A stretch of 64,000 bases of DNA from Algoriphagus aquimarinus (GTDB taxonomy: Bacteria > Bacteroidota > Bacteroidia > Cytophagales > Cyclobacteriaceae), in contig NZ_VORW01000001.1 of assembly GCF_007997215.1 (NCBI RefSeq), positions 682,001 to 746,000 of the forward strand, given 5' to 3'. How positions within the stretch are numbered: position 1 is the stretch's first letter; each line of letters begins with the position of its first letter. Made by a program: the position numbers and the translations under genes. The notes under the pieces were generated by a model. That model had not been told where the DNA came from. It saw only the letters and a list, made by a program, of their open reading frames with translations, and did no database searches. Positions 51,026 to 59,781 of the stretch are shown here, piece after piece.

Positions 51026-52201
51026 ATGATTTCAGTTTCCGAAGCTTTAGATTTAATTAAAACGCACACTGACCAGTTGCCTGGCGTAAAAATACCGCTG
51101 AGGAGTTCATTTGGATGCTTTTTGGCAGAAGAGCTAGTGGCTCCTATCAGCCTGCCATCTTTTCGTCAATCAGCCATGGATGGATATGCTTTTCGATTTG
51201 GAGAAATCAGTGAACTGGAAGTCATCGGTGAATGCAAGGCAGGTGATGCTGTGGATTTTGAGATTCAGGCAAATCAGGCTGTGAGAATCTTTACAGGTGC
51301 TCGAGTGCCGGATCAAGCAGACACAGTCGTCATGCAGGAACATGTGGAGGTGAATGGAAAGAAAATTTCCATTCTTCAACTACCCGAAAAATCCACTAAT
51401 GTGCGGGAAGTCGGAGAACAAATACAGGCTGGTGATCAAGTGTTGCCAGCAGGGACAAAGATCAATGAATCTATAATTGGCTTTTTGGCCAGTTTTGGGA
51501 TCATGGAGGTTTTAGTCTTTAACAAACCCAAAATTACGCTGATCGTAACCGGAAATGAACTTCAGGAGGCTGGAAGTCCCCTGAAGCCCGGATGCATTTA
51601 TGAAAGCAATGCGATCATGCTGGAGTCCGCTCTGAAGTCACGAGGTTTTGACTCAGTGCGGATTTTGAAAGTTCAGGATGAACTGGAGGCAACAAAGAAG
51701 GTCATTGCCGAAGGACTTGAGGATGACATGTTGCTAATCTCCGGCGGTATTTCAGTCGGCGATTACGACTTTGTCAATGCCGCTTTGCAAGCAAATGGCG
51801 TTCAGGAGATTTTCTATAAAGTCAATCAAAAACCAGGGAAGCCACTTTGGTTTGGCAAAACGGAGAAGACACTCGTTTTTGCCTTGCCAGGAAATCCTGC
51901 TTCTTCGTTGACCTGTTTTCTAATCTATGCATTTTCAGCATTGAAAATCATGTCGGGCAATCCTGATATAGCCTTAAACTTTCAGACTGGAATATTGAAG
52001 CATCGCACCTTCAATAAGTTTGGCAAGACACTTTTCATACTTGGAACTGAGAAAAACGGGGAATTGGAAATCTATCCTAAGCAAGCATCCAGTATGTTGA
52101 TTTCCTATGCTTTGGGAAATGCTTTGGTGATGATTCCTGAGCAAAGGGAAGAACTTGAAGCAGGTGAATCAGTGCAGTTCTTGCCAATAAATAGAAACTA
52201 A
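51026..52201 (+). CDS. moeA: Molybdopterin molybdenumtransferase MoeA
   Basis: Inserts molybdate into adenylylated molybdopterin. 391 residues in the MoeA domain order: FRQSAMDGYAF near the start, RIFTGARVPDQADTVVMQE, the MoCF-binding domain with LIVTGNEL and LLISGGISVGDYDFV, and the closing FALPGNPASSLTCFL. First gene of the Moco cluster; tauE starts one base after its stop. Confidence 0.96.
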   Translation: MISVSEALDLIKTHTDQLPGVKIPLRSSFGCFLAEELVAPISLPSFRQSAMDGYAFRFGEISELEVIGECKAGDAVDFEIQANQAVRIFTGARVPDQADTVVMQEHVEVNGKKISILQLPEKSTNVREVGEQIQAGDQVLPAGTKINESIIGFLASFGIMEVLVFNKPKITLIVTGNELQEAGSPLKPGCIYESNAIMLESALKSRGFDSVRILKVQDELEATKKVIAEGLEDDMLLISGGISVGDYDFVNAALQANGVQEIFYKVNQKPGKPLWFGKTEKTLVFALPGNPASSLTCFLIYAFSALKIMSGNPDIALNFQTGILKHRTFNKFGKTLFILGTEKNGELEIYPKQASSMLISYALGNALVMIPEQREELEAGESVQFLPINRN

Positions 52202-52202
52202 G

Positions 52203-52955
52203 ATGATCGATTTTCACGACCCTGTTTACATACTTATTTTCTCTGCTATCCTTGCGGTGGTTGCATTTATGTATGCGAGTGTGGGGCACGGAGGAGCCAG
52301 CGGCTATCTTGCGATGATGGCTTTGGCAGGAGTTCCGCTCATGGTGATGAAGCCAACAGCGCTGATTCTAAACATTTTCGTGGCTGGTATTTCCTTTGTG
52401 TTTTTCCGTCAAGCCAAGCATTTTCGCTGGAAACTCTTTTATCCATTTGCCATCACGTCGATTCCGGCCGCTTTTGCCGGAGGCATGATCACAATCAACG
52501 CCACGCTCTATAAGCAGATTTTGGGTGTATTTCTGCTGATCGCTATTTTGAGAATTCTGGGTGTTTTTGGGAAAACTAACTCAGATCAAAATGAACCTGT
52601 CAAAACTTATCTCGCATTACTGATTGGTTTGGCAATAGGTTTCTTCTCAGGAATGATCGGCATAGGTGGAGGCATTATCCTGAGTCCAGTGATTCTATTG
52701 CTGCGCTGGGGAAATATGAAAGAGGCTGCTGCGGTATCGGCACTTTTCATTTGGGTCAATTCCGTTTCCGGTGCCTTAGGTTTTGTACTCGGTGGGGGAG
52801 AAATTCCTATGGAAGCCAGTTTCCTAATACCTGCGGCTGTACTCGGTGGAACATTTGGAGCGATTTACGGAGCTAAAAAGTTCTCTAATGTAACCTTGAA
52901 ATACATTCTTTCGATCGTGCTTTTTATCGCTTTTATAAAATTAATGACTGTTTAG
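52203..52955 (+). CDS. TauE/SafE-family sulfite exporter-like permease
   Basis: 250 residues with about eight hydrophobic segments and the two TauE repeats: MYASVGHGGASGYLAMMAL near the start and GFFSGMIGIGGGIILSP in the middle. These export sulfite, sulfoacetate or related anions; substrate not predicted. Tightly packed between moeA and mobA (1 and 3 bp). Confidence 0.9.
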   Translation: MIDFHDPVYILIFSAILAVVAFMYASVGHGGASGYLAMMALAGVPLMVMKPTALILNIFVAGISFVFFRQAKHFRWKLFYPFAITSIPAAFAGGMITINATLYKQILGVFLLIAILRILGVFGKTNSDQNEPVKTYLALLIGLAIGFFSGMIGIGGGIILSPVILLLRWGNMKEAAAVSALFIWVNSVSGALGFVLGGGEIPMEASFLIPAAVLGGTFGAIYGAKKFSNVTLKYILSIVLFIAFIKLMTV

Positions 52956-52958
52956 ACT

Positions 52959-53543
52959 ATGGATAAATCTCAGGAAATAACGGCCTACGTACTCTGTGGA
53001 GGGAAAAGCGTTCGTATGCAAGCGGAAAAGGGCTTGGTTCTCTACAAAGGCAAACCCTTTATCCGTTGGATAATTGAGGCAATTATGCCGATTACCTCCA
53101 ATATCATTTTGGTGACCAGCAATGGCGATTATAGCTTAGTTGGCCTGCCGATGATTGAGGATACTTATGCAGACAAAGGGCCGGTGGGCGGAATTTTCAC
53201 TGCGTTGAATCACAGTAAAACAACGCGAAACCTGATTCTGAGCTGTGATATTCCAAAGATCACTACGGAACTTCTTAGAACTGTGACTGATGAAAGTTGG
53301 GAAACTGAAGCTCCTGTGACCTTTCTCAGTGATGGGAAAAATGATTATCCGCTGATCGGTGTTTATAGTAAATCAGCCTTAAAGATCTTTGCTGATGCGA
53401 TTTCAGCTGATAAATTAAAGCTTTGCCCGCTGGTGAATATGATCTCACATCAGAAAATCAGCATCAATTCTGATCAGAAATCTCTGGTTCAGAATATCAA
53501 TAGCAAAGCAGAATTACAGTTTCTTAATCTTCTCGACCTATGA
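52959..53543 (+). CDS. mobA: MobA-like molybdenum cofactor nucleotidyltransferase
   Basis: 194 residues. N-terminal nucleotide-binding LCGGKSVRMQAEKGLVLYKGKPFI, where the usual G after RM is Q, then PMIEDTYADKGPVGGIFTAL and LSCDIPKIT with the metal-binding Asp. It should attach GMP (or CMP) to Mo-molybdopterin. Its stop overlaps cobA by 4 bp. Confidence 0.88.
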   Translation: MDKSQEITAYVLCGGKSVRMQAEKGLVLYKGKPFIRWIIEAIMPITSNIILVTSNGDYSLVGLPMIEDTYADKGPVGGIFTALNHSKTTRNLILSCDIPKITTELLRTVTDESWETEAPVTFLSDGKNDYPLIGVYSKSALKIFADAISADKLKLCPLVNMISHQKISINSDQKSLVQNINSKAELQFLNLLDL

Positions 53544-54352
53544 AAACTATCACTGGAAAAACCCCGAAAGTCACCCTCCTCGGTGCTGGCCCTGGCGATC
53601 CGGATCTACTTACGCTCAAGGCCGTCAAAGCGCTGAACGATGCCGATGTGGTGTTGTATGATTCCTTGGTGAATGAGGAAATACTTAAGCATGCCAATCG
53701 AGCTTTGCTAGTTTATGTAGGTAAAAGAAAGGGAAATCACAGCCATACTCAGGATGAAATCAACGAGTTGATCGTGAATTATGCTCAGGAATTTGGGCAT
53801 GTGGTGCGAGTGAAAGGCGGAGACCCTTTTGTATTTGGAAGAGGAAAAGAGGAAGAAATCTATGCTCAAGAATGTGGCATAGAAACGGCGATTATTCCGG
53901 GCATTTCTTCCAGCGTGGCGGTGCCTGCATCGGTTGGAATTCCTGTGACGGCAAGAGGCGTTGCCGAAAGTTTCTGGGTGATCACCGGGACGACTAGCGA
54001 TAGAGAGCTTTCTAAAGATCTATCCTTAGCTGCGCAATCATCCGCTACAGTGATCGTCTTGATGGGAATGAGCAAGCTTGCCCAAATCGCTGAGATTTAT
54101 AAATCGGTGGGAAAGGCAGATTTGCCAGTAGCGATTATTCAAGATGGTACCAAATCTGAGCAAAAAGAGGTGGTGGGAACTATAGCTAATATTCTTGAAA
54201 TCTCCCAAAATCAAGGAATTGGCGCTCCGGCAGTCATTGTGATTGGTGAAGTAGTTCACCTTGCAAGAGGCAGAAACGCGGTGAAGGAAGACTGGGTGTT
54301 GGAGGATGAGTTTATCTTTCAAAACTTGAATACCTTGCCATTTATTAATTAA
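53540..54352 (+). CDS. cobA: Uroporphyrinogen-III C-methyltransferase
   Basis: 270 residues; SUMT motifs LLGAGPGDPDLLTLKAVKAL, YVGKRKGNHSHTQDEIN, VRVKGGDPFVFGRG and VTARGVAESFWVITGT. It makes precorrin-2 for siroheme (or cobalamin). No CysG oxidase/chelatase part is fused. In a Moco cluster this suggests supply to a nitrite or sulfite reductase. Confidence 0.94.
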   Translation: MKTITGKTPKVTLLGAGPGDPDLLTLKAVKALNDADVVLYDSLVNEEILKHANRALLVYVGKRKGNHSHTQDEINELIVNYAQEFGHVVRVKGGDPFVFGRGKEEEIYAQECGIETAIIPGISSSVAVPASVGIPVTARGVAESFWVITGTTSDRELSKDLSLAAQSSATVIVLMGMSKLAQIAEIYKSVGKADLPVAIIQDGTKSEQKEVVGTIANILEISQNQGIGAPAVIVIGEVVHLARGRNAVKEDWVLEDEFIFQNLNTLPFIN

Positions 54353-54380
54353 TCCGAGCGATCTGTATTAAATTGAAGCT

Positions 54381-54617
54381 ATGATTACCATAAACTACTT
54401 TGGAAATATCGCTGAAGCAGCACAAAGTGATTCCGAAACGCTGGACTTGAAGTCCATGAGTTTGGAGGATCTACTGGAACTATTGGATTCTAAATATGGG
54501 ATTAAGAAATTCCAATTTCAGGTGGCCGTTAATCGCAAAATCATCTCAACTAAGCAAGGCTTGAGCCTGTCGGATCGAGACGAGATCGCATTGCTTCCCC
54601 CATTTTCAGGAGGGTAA
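54381..54617 (+). CDS. moaD: Molybdopterin synthase small subunit MoaD
   Basis: 78 residues, ubiquitin-like, ending in the required PPFSGG whose terminal glycine is thiocarboxylated by MoeB. Sits 2 bp before moeB. Confidence 0.93.
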   Translation: MITINYFGNIAEAAQSDSETLDLKSMSLEDLLELLDSKYGIKKFQFQVAVNRKIISTKQGLSLSDRDEIALLPPFSGG

Positions 54618-54619
54618 AA

Positions 54620-55654
54620 ATGGAAAGATTCCAACGACAGACGATTCTTCCCGGCATAGGGATATCCGGTCAGCAAAAGTTGCAAGATAGCAAAGTGCTG
54701 GTGGTCGGTGCAGGAGGATTAGGTTGCGCCGTACTGCCTTATTTGGCCTCGGCGGGAGTTGGTAGTCTGGGCATAGTAGATGGGGATAAAGTTGAGTTAA
54801 GCAATCTGCACAGACAGGTTTTATATTCAGAGAAATCTATTGGTGAGTTCAAGGTGTTGGAATCCGAAAAGGCCTTGAGTTCCATGAATTCAAAACTTAC
54901 TATTACTACATATCCGGTTTTTCTCACCCATGAAAATGTGGATAACTTGATTGCTGATTACGACTTAGTAATTGATGCGACGGACAATACCGAAGTAAGA
55001 TATATACTAGATGAGGCATGTAGAGTAGCTGGTAAGGCTATGATCTACGGTTCGATTTTCCGTTTTCAGGGACAGGTTTCGGTTTTCAATTACCAGGGAG
55101 GGCCTTCTTATCGAAGTCTTTTTCCGGAGGAAGATCAAAGCTCGCTGAATTGTGCGGAAGCCGGAGTTTTGGGTACCACAGTGGGAATGATAGGAATGCT
55201 GCAGGCAAATGAAGCGTTAAAGATTATTCTGGGAATCGGAGAAATCCTTTCAGGGAAAATACTGATTTATAACATGCTGAAGAATGATCAGCAGATCTTT
55301 GAATTGGCAGTTCAAATGGAACCAGTTTCCGAAAAGGTAACTTCTCCAACGATAGATTTGATTTCAGCGGAAAAAGCCTTGGTAGAAGGAGGTCTTCTGC
55401 TAGATGTTCGTGAACTTGGGGAAAAGCCAGTCGTTTCGTCAGAATATTGTATTAAGATTCCGCTTTCAGTTTTGGAGAGTAGATTGGATGAAATCTCGAA
55501 GGAAGCAAAAATCAGCGTTTTCTGTCAGGCAGGAACTCGGGCAATTTCGGCAGCTAAAATCCTAAAGAAGGCAAATTTTATGCAAGTGAAAGCCATTCGT
55601 GGTGGAGCTGCAGACTTATTGAAATTGATAACAAATGAAAAAAGTATTTCTTGA
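54620..55654 (+). CDS. moeB: MoeB/ThiF adenylyltransferase fused to a rhodanese domain
   Basis: 344 residues. The E1-like part has VLVVGAGGLGCAVLPYLASAGVG (ATP loop) and DATDNTEVRYILDEAC. The rhodanese domain at the C-terminus (about 255-340) has active-site loop FCQAGTRA, as in eukaryotic MOCS3, so sulfur delivery and adenylylation are on one chain. The usual zinc site CYRCLFP is SYRSLFP here, and the second CxxC is also missing. Overlaps moaE by 20 bp. Confidence 0.92.
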   Translation: MERFQRQTILPGIGISGQQKLQDSKVLVVGAGGLGCAVLPYLASAGVGSLGIVDGDKVELSNLHRQVLYSEKSIGEFKVLESEKALSSMNSKLTITTYPVFLTHENVDNLIADYDLVIDATDNTEVRYILDEACRVAGKAMIYGSIFRFQGQVSVFNYQGGPSYRSLFPEEDQSSLNCAEAGVLGTTVGMIGMLQANEALKIILGIGEILSGKILIYNMLKNDQQIFELAVQMEPVSEKVTSPTIDLISAEKALVEGGLLLDVRELGEKPVVSSEYCIKIPLSVLESRLDEISKEAKISVFCQAGTRAISAAKILKKANFMQVKAIRGGAADLLKLITNEKSIS

Positions 55655-56063
55655 AGGAGCAATTTCTTCAGCATTCATAGCAGATTCTATTGCAAAGCAC
55701 CAAAGCAAGCATAGCATCGGAGCGCATAATATATTTCTCGGTCAGGTTCGAGCGGATGAGGTGGGAGATCAAAAAGTAGTGGCTATAGAGTACACGACTT
55801 ATGAGGAAATGGCCAATGAAAAGTTACATGAAATTCGTGAGGCTGCGTTTGAGAAATTTGATCTGACTTGCCTCCATATTTACCATAGTTTGGGAACGGT
55901 GAAAGTCGGGGAGATTTGCATTTTTGTCTTCGTTTCTTCGCCTAGAAGAAAGCAGGTTTATGAAGCCACCGAATGGCTAGTGAATAAGGTGAAAGAGGAA
56001 GTTCCGATCTTCGGTAAGGAGATTTTGGACAACGAGGAGCATCAATGGAAAGTAAACAGTTAA
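55635..56063 (+). CDS. moaE: Molybdopterin synthase large subunit MoaE
   Basis: 142 residues. MoaE landmarks: HNIFLGQVRADEVG (usually GxVR), IEYTTYEEMA, HSLGTVKVGEICIFV, SSPRRKQVYEATEWLVNKVKEEVPIFGKE with the catalytic lysines. Together with MoaD it inserts the dithiolene sulfurs into cPMP. The ATG lies inside the moeB end. Confidence 0.95.
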   Translation: MKKVFLEGAISSAFIADSIAKHQSKHSIGAHNIFLGQVRADEVGDQKVVAIEYTTYEEMANEKLHEIREAAFEKFDLTCLHIYHSLGTVKVGEICIFVFVSSPRRKQVYEATEWLVNKVKEEVPIFGKEILDNEEHQWKVNS

Positions 56064-56109
56064 AAAATTTAAAAGGCTAGAGTCTGAATTCTGAAAAGGA
56101 GTTGGATAG

Positions 56110-56340
56110 ATTGGTTGATAATTAGTCCATAGTCACCCTGAGTGAGAAAAATTTAAAAAAGAGCGATGACGGTGTCGGGCTGAGCACTTGAGAGACGAGA
56201 GTCTCGAAATCGAAGCCTACTTTAAAACAAGTAAAATTATTGTCCTCGACTCCGCTCGGACTGACACGATTTGCTGTGAAATACATAATCCGTCATTGGT
56301 AGCGAATTCGAAGGGTCTTCATTCAGAATGACACTAGTTA
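56110..56340. repeat. Noncoding repeat-like element between moaE and moaC
   Basis: The 291-bp gap breaks an otherwise compact cluster. It holds GGTGTCGGGCTGAGC near 56171 and the roughly complementary CGACTCCGCTCGGACTGACAC near 56250, a local palindrome GAGAC-GAGA-GTCTC at 56192-56205, and GTCACCCTGAGTGAG near 56132 facing TTCAGAATGACAC near 56322. Such TCGACTCCGCTC...TGAC stretches are typical of dispersed noncoding repeats. No gene is seen. Confidence 0.55.
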
Positions 56341-56354
56341 GATAAAAAATAGAA

Positions 56355-57272
56355 ATGGTTGATATCACACATAAAGTCACTACCCTTCGCACGGCAAAAG
56401 CTCAGGCGATTGTACATGTCAGTTCTGCTGAGACCATCGCGGCTGTGGTGGAAAACCGAGTGCCAAAGGGGAATGTCTTCGAAATGGCAAAGGTTGCTGG
56501 GCTTTTCGCAGTGAAAAATACCCACATTACCATTCCCGACTGTCATCCACTTCCGGTGGAATACACGGCGGTGGAATATGAGATCGATGGGTTGGAAATC
56601 CGAATTTATATCACGGTGAAGACCGTGTATAAAACTGGCGTAGAAGTGGAAGCCATGCATGGAGCTTCGGTGATTGCCTTGACCATGTACGATATGCTGA
56701 AGCCGATCGATAAGGGAATTGTTATCCGCGAGATTGGGTTGGTAGAGAAGACAGGCGGAAAATCCAGTTTCAATGACAAAAACCCAAAGCTGATTCAAGC
56801 CGCTGTGATCGTCTGTTCGGACTCTATTTCCAAGGGAATAAAAGAAGACCGGGCTGGAAAAGTGATTGTGGATAAGTTGAAATCACATGGAGTGGAAGTA
56901 ACTTCCTATGAGGTGATTCCAGATGAGATAGAGCAAATCAGAAGCAAGGCATTTGAGCATTCGGAGAAGAATCAATTGGTTATTTTCACGGGTGGAACTG
57001 GGTTGTCGAAGCGGGATGTAACGCCAGAGGCTTTGGAACCAATATTGGAGCGAAGAATTCCAGGTATCGAGGAAGCGATCAGAAGTTATGGTCAGAAGAT
57101 TATGCCTTTTGCGATGCTTTCCAGATCGGTGGCGGGGACGATTGGTGATAGCATTATTTTGGCTTTGCCAGGATCGACCAATGGAGCAAAGGAATCAATG
57201 GATGCGGTTTTTCCGCATGTATTACATGTATTTAAAATTTTAAAAGGAGCGAATCATGACCCAATTGGGTAA
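56355..57272 (+). CDS. Bifunctional MoaC-MogA/MoaB fusion
   Basis: 305 residues. The first half (to about 145) is MoaC, cyclic pyranopterin monophosphate synthase, with FAVKNTHITIPDCHPLP, GVEVEAMHGASVIALTMYDMLK and the end EKTGGKS. The second half (about 150-300) is a MogA/MoaB molybdopterin adenylyltransferase with VIVCSDSISKG, LVIFTGGTGLSKRDVTPEA and IILALPGSTNGAKES. The fusion couples the second pathway step with adenylylation. It overlaps moaA by 17 bp. Confidence 0.93.
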   Translation: MVDITHKVTTLRTAKAQAIVHVSSAETIAAVVENRVPKGNVFEMAKVAGLFAVKNTHITIPDCHPLPVEYTAVEYEIDGLEIRIYITVKTVYKTGVEVEAMHGASVIALTMYDMLKPIDKGIVIREIGLVEKTGGKSSFNDKNPKLIQAAVIVCSDSISKGIKEDRAGKVIVDKLKSHGVEVTSYEVIPDEIEQIRSKAFEHSEKNQLVIFTGGTGLSKRDVTPEALEPILERRIPGIEEAIRSYGQKIMPFAMLSRSVAGTIGDSIILALPGSTNGAKESMDAVFPHVLHVFKILKGANHDPIG

Positions 57273-58269
57273 TATTCAGGAGCTGAGAGATAAGTTTGGG
57301 AGAGTCCACAATTACCTGCGGATTTCCCTGATCGAGAAGTGTAATCTGCGCTGTAGTTACTGCATGCCCGCCGAAGGAATTCCGCTTAGCCCCAAAGCTC
57401 ACTTGATGAGTGCGGACGAGGTGCTGGAGTTTGCTCGGATTTTTGTGGGCTTGGGCGTGAATAAAATCCGTCTCACAGGCGGGGAACCTCTGCTTCGAAA
57501 AGACATAGGAGTAATTCTCGAAGGACTTTCGAAAATGCCTGTGGATCTTTCGATTACCACCAACGGCTTGCTGATGGATAGGCATGTGGATAACTTCCAA
57601 AAACTAGGAATCAAAAAGATTAATTTTAGTCTGGATACCTTGAAAGAGGAGCGCTTTCAAGAACTTACCAGAAGGACAGGGTTCCAAAAAACGCTGGATA
57701 ATTTCGAGCTCCTTCACGACAAGGACTTTGACCTGAAAATCAACACGGTACTGATCAAAGGTATCAACGACGATGAGCTGGTCGATTTGGTAAATATGAC
57801 CAAGGACTATAAGGTTTCGGTTCGCTTTATAGAATTTATGCCTTTCGACGGAAATAGCTGGGACAGATCCAAGATGGTTTCGGAGAAAGAAGTTTTGGAT
57901 CAATTGGGAGCTCACTTCGGAGCGGAGCAAATAGCATCACTTCCGAATGAGGATAATTTTACTGCTCGTAAATTCAAGATTGCTGGATACAAGGGAGATT
58001 TCGGAATCATCTCTTCTGTGACCAATCCATTCTGTGGAAGCTGCAACCGTCTTCGATTGACGGCAAACGGACGCATTAAAAATTGTCTTTTTTCCAACCA
58101 GGAAACCGATTTGCTAGCCGCGATGCGTGCTGGTGAAAATGTGGAAAACCTGATTTTAGAATCCATTCTCAACAAAAAAGCTGTTCGAGCTGGCATGGAT
58201 AGCATGGAAAAATTATCTGATCCCGCGCTGCATTCTGATAATAGAAGTATGATTGCGATTGGGGGGTGA
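57256..58269 (+). CDS. moaA: GTP 3',8-cyclase MoaA
   Basis: Radical SAM enzyme for the first Moco step. 337 residues: N-terminal cluster CNLRCSYCMPAEG, LTGGEPLLR, C-terminal second cluster CGSCNRLRLTANGRIKNCLF, and the C-terminal GG required for activity. Last gene of the cluster; the ATG lies within the moaC-mog end. Confidence 0.97.
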   Translation: MTQLGNIQELRDKFGRVHNYLRISLIEKCNLRCSYCMPAEGIPLSPKAHLMSADEVLEFARIFVGLGVNKIRLTGGEPLLRKDIGVILEGLSKMPVDLSITTNGLLMDRHVDNFQKLGIKKINFSLDTLKEERFQELTRRTGFQKTLDNFELLHDKDFDLKINTVLIKGINDDELVDLVNMTKDYKVSVRFIEFMPFDGNSWDRSKMVSEKEVLDQLGAHFGAEQIASLPNEDNFTARKFKIAGYKGDFGIISSVTNPFCGSCNRLRLTANGRIKNCLFSNQETDLLAAMRAGENVENLILESILNKKAVRAGMDSMEKLSDPALHSDNRSMIAIGG

Positions 58270-58307
58270 TCGCAAAAGTTAAACCATTAGCTCTGAATGC
58301 GTTTGGA

Positions 58308-58727
58308 CTATGGGTTTTTGGTTTTTAAACTTCTTTCAAAATAACTAGAGTTGTAATATAATTTTTCACGGCTTTTGCGTAAAATATGTTTCTTAATATG
58401 GGTTGTATCTGATATATCATCCTTAACTACAACGCTATCTCCCTGAAACATTAATTCATGCCTAATCAAATCATATGGATAGATAATAATCCTTTTCTTT
58501 GTTTCTCTATAATTCCCTGTTCCGTGCCATTCTTGTAAATCATCTGAATATAGATTGTTAATAAAAATAGCATCATCTTCTATGCTATCTTTTTGAATAA
58601 ATGTATAACAGTTGCTTATCCAAGGAGAGTTTGTTTGACAATAAGTTATTGAATCTTGTGCAATCAAAGGCTCAGTAAAGGCAACGAAAATTGATGTGTA
58701 AAACAGGGTTCTTATTAAGATTTTCAT
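58308..58727 (-). CDS. Small secreted protein of unknown function
   Basis: 139 residues with a signal peptide ending PLIAQ, then a polar body with many Tyr, Asn and Lys and two Cys (TYCQTNSPWISNCYTF). I do not recognise the family. Its weaker base composition (more A/T) than the Moco cluster marks the start of an accessory patch. The following 244 bp to 58971 hold no gene I can identify. Confidence 0.55.
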   Translation of the reverse strand: MKILIRTLFYTSIFVAFTEPLIAQDSITYCQTNSPWISNCYTFIQKDSIEDDAIFINNLYSDDLQEWHGTGNYRETKKRIIIYPYDLIRHELMFQGDSVVVKDDISDTTHIKKHILRKSREKLYYNSSYFERSLKTKNP

Positions 58728-58971
58728 ATCCTGCAGGTTTAAAAGGGCTTTTATGAGACTAAATTATAGATTATTTCTATTTAGTATCAATTAGCCTTGA
58801 AATTACTTTTAGTTGGTGGAAACGGACTGAAAAATTAAGGAGTTTGCACGTGGAAGACAATGAAATCTTCGCCCATCGACTTTGTTTTCACAGGATATTA
58901 TTAAGATCTATTCCGGTTTGAGAAGAATCTCCAAGGTGGATTGGCAAAAGACCGTTGTGAAATGAATTTAT

Positions 58972-59415
58972 CTATTTCACAGTAAAGCTTATTTTTTTGC
59001 CAAGTCCATATTCCAATAGTCGGTAAAGAGTAGAAAGCTGAATGTCACTTTTGCCGTTTTCAATTCTTGAGATAAAACTTTTCTTTGCACCAATTTTATC
59101 AGCAAGTTGCTCCTGGGTCATATCTGCAAGCTTTCTTTCTTCCTTAATTAGTTCTCCGATAGCAAATGCCTTTGCTTTGATTTCAAACTCTGTTCGGTCT
59201 TTAGAACCGCGTTTGTCAAGGTGACTACTAAATGTCTTGATATTTTCGTCTATAGCTTGAATAGAGAAATTATTTTTATCGTACGCATCAATTAGTACGG
59301 CTAATACGTCAGCTTCATCACTTTCTTCTGTTCCGATTTTAGCATTAAAAAGTTGATCAAGCCTTTCTAGTGCAGATTGATACTCCTTTTCAGATTTTAT
59401 AAGTTTGGAATCCAT
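58972..59415 (-). CDS. HigA-like antitoxin chimera (XRE helix-turn-helix)
   Basis: 147 residues. The N-terminal 50 (IKSEKEYQSALERLDQLF ... DEADVLAVLIDAYDKNNFSI) look like the start of HigA antitoxins, while the rest has an XRE helix-turn-helix (GELIKEERKLADMTQEQLADKIGAKKSFISRIE) closely like that of the antitoxin upstream at 59476-59781. So it appears to join two antitoxin types. No separate toxin of its own is adjacent; it follows the toxin-antitoxin pair by 60 bp on the same strand. Confidence 0.8.
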   Translation of the reverse strand: MDSKLIKSEKEYQSALERLDQLFNAKIGTEESDEADVLAVLIDAYDKNNFSIQAIDENIKTFSSHLDKRGSKDRTEFEIKAKAFAIGELIKEERKLADMTQEQLADKIGAKKSFISRIENGKSDIQLSTLYRLLEYGLGKKISFTVK

Positions 59416-59475
59416 GGCATAAGTATTTTTTTCATCAGTGAGGCCATTTAAGTAAAAGTAAGGTTACACTATTTC

Positions 59476-59781
59476 CTACTTCAACGTAATCGAAATATCT
59501 AGATGTCCTCCTAGGCCTTCATTAATAATTCTTTGGAGAGTAGAGAATCGAATGTCTTTTAGGTTTCTTTCAAGCTTGGAAATATATGACTTATTCGTTC
59601 CGGCCAATTCAGCCAATTGCTCTTGAGTCAGTCCTTTCTCTTCTCTTGCTTGCTGTATCAGCACCCCAAGCTTAAATGCGTCATATTCGGATTCAAATGT
59701 CTCTCGTTGCTCAGTGCCTTTTACGCCTACATTCTCATCAATAAATTCATCGAGGCTTTTCAAATTTTTATTTGCTGTCAT
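59476..59781 (-). CDS. higA: XRE-family antitoxin of a HigBA-type pair
   Basis: 101 residues with an XRE helix-turn-helix (GVLIQQAREEKGLTQEQLAELAGTNKSYISKLE) and a short C-terminus. Its start overlaps the toxin gene end by 14 bp, toxin first, as in HigBA systems. It presumably neutralises the toxin and represses the operon. Confidence 0.9.
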   Translation of the reverse strand: MTANKNLKSLDEFIDENVGVKGTEQRETFESEYDAFKLGVLIQQAREEKGLTQEQLAELAGTNKSYISKLERNLKDIRFSTLQRIINEGLGGHLDISITLK

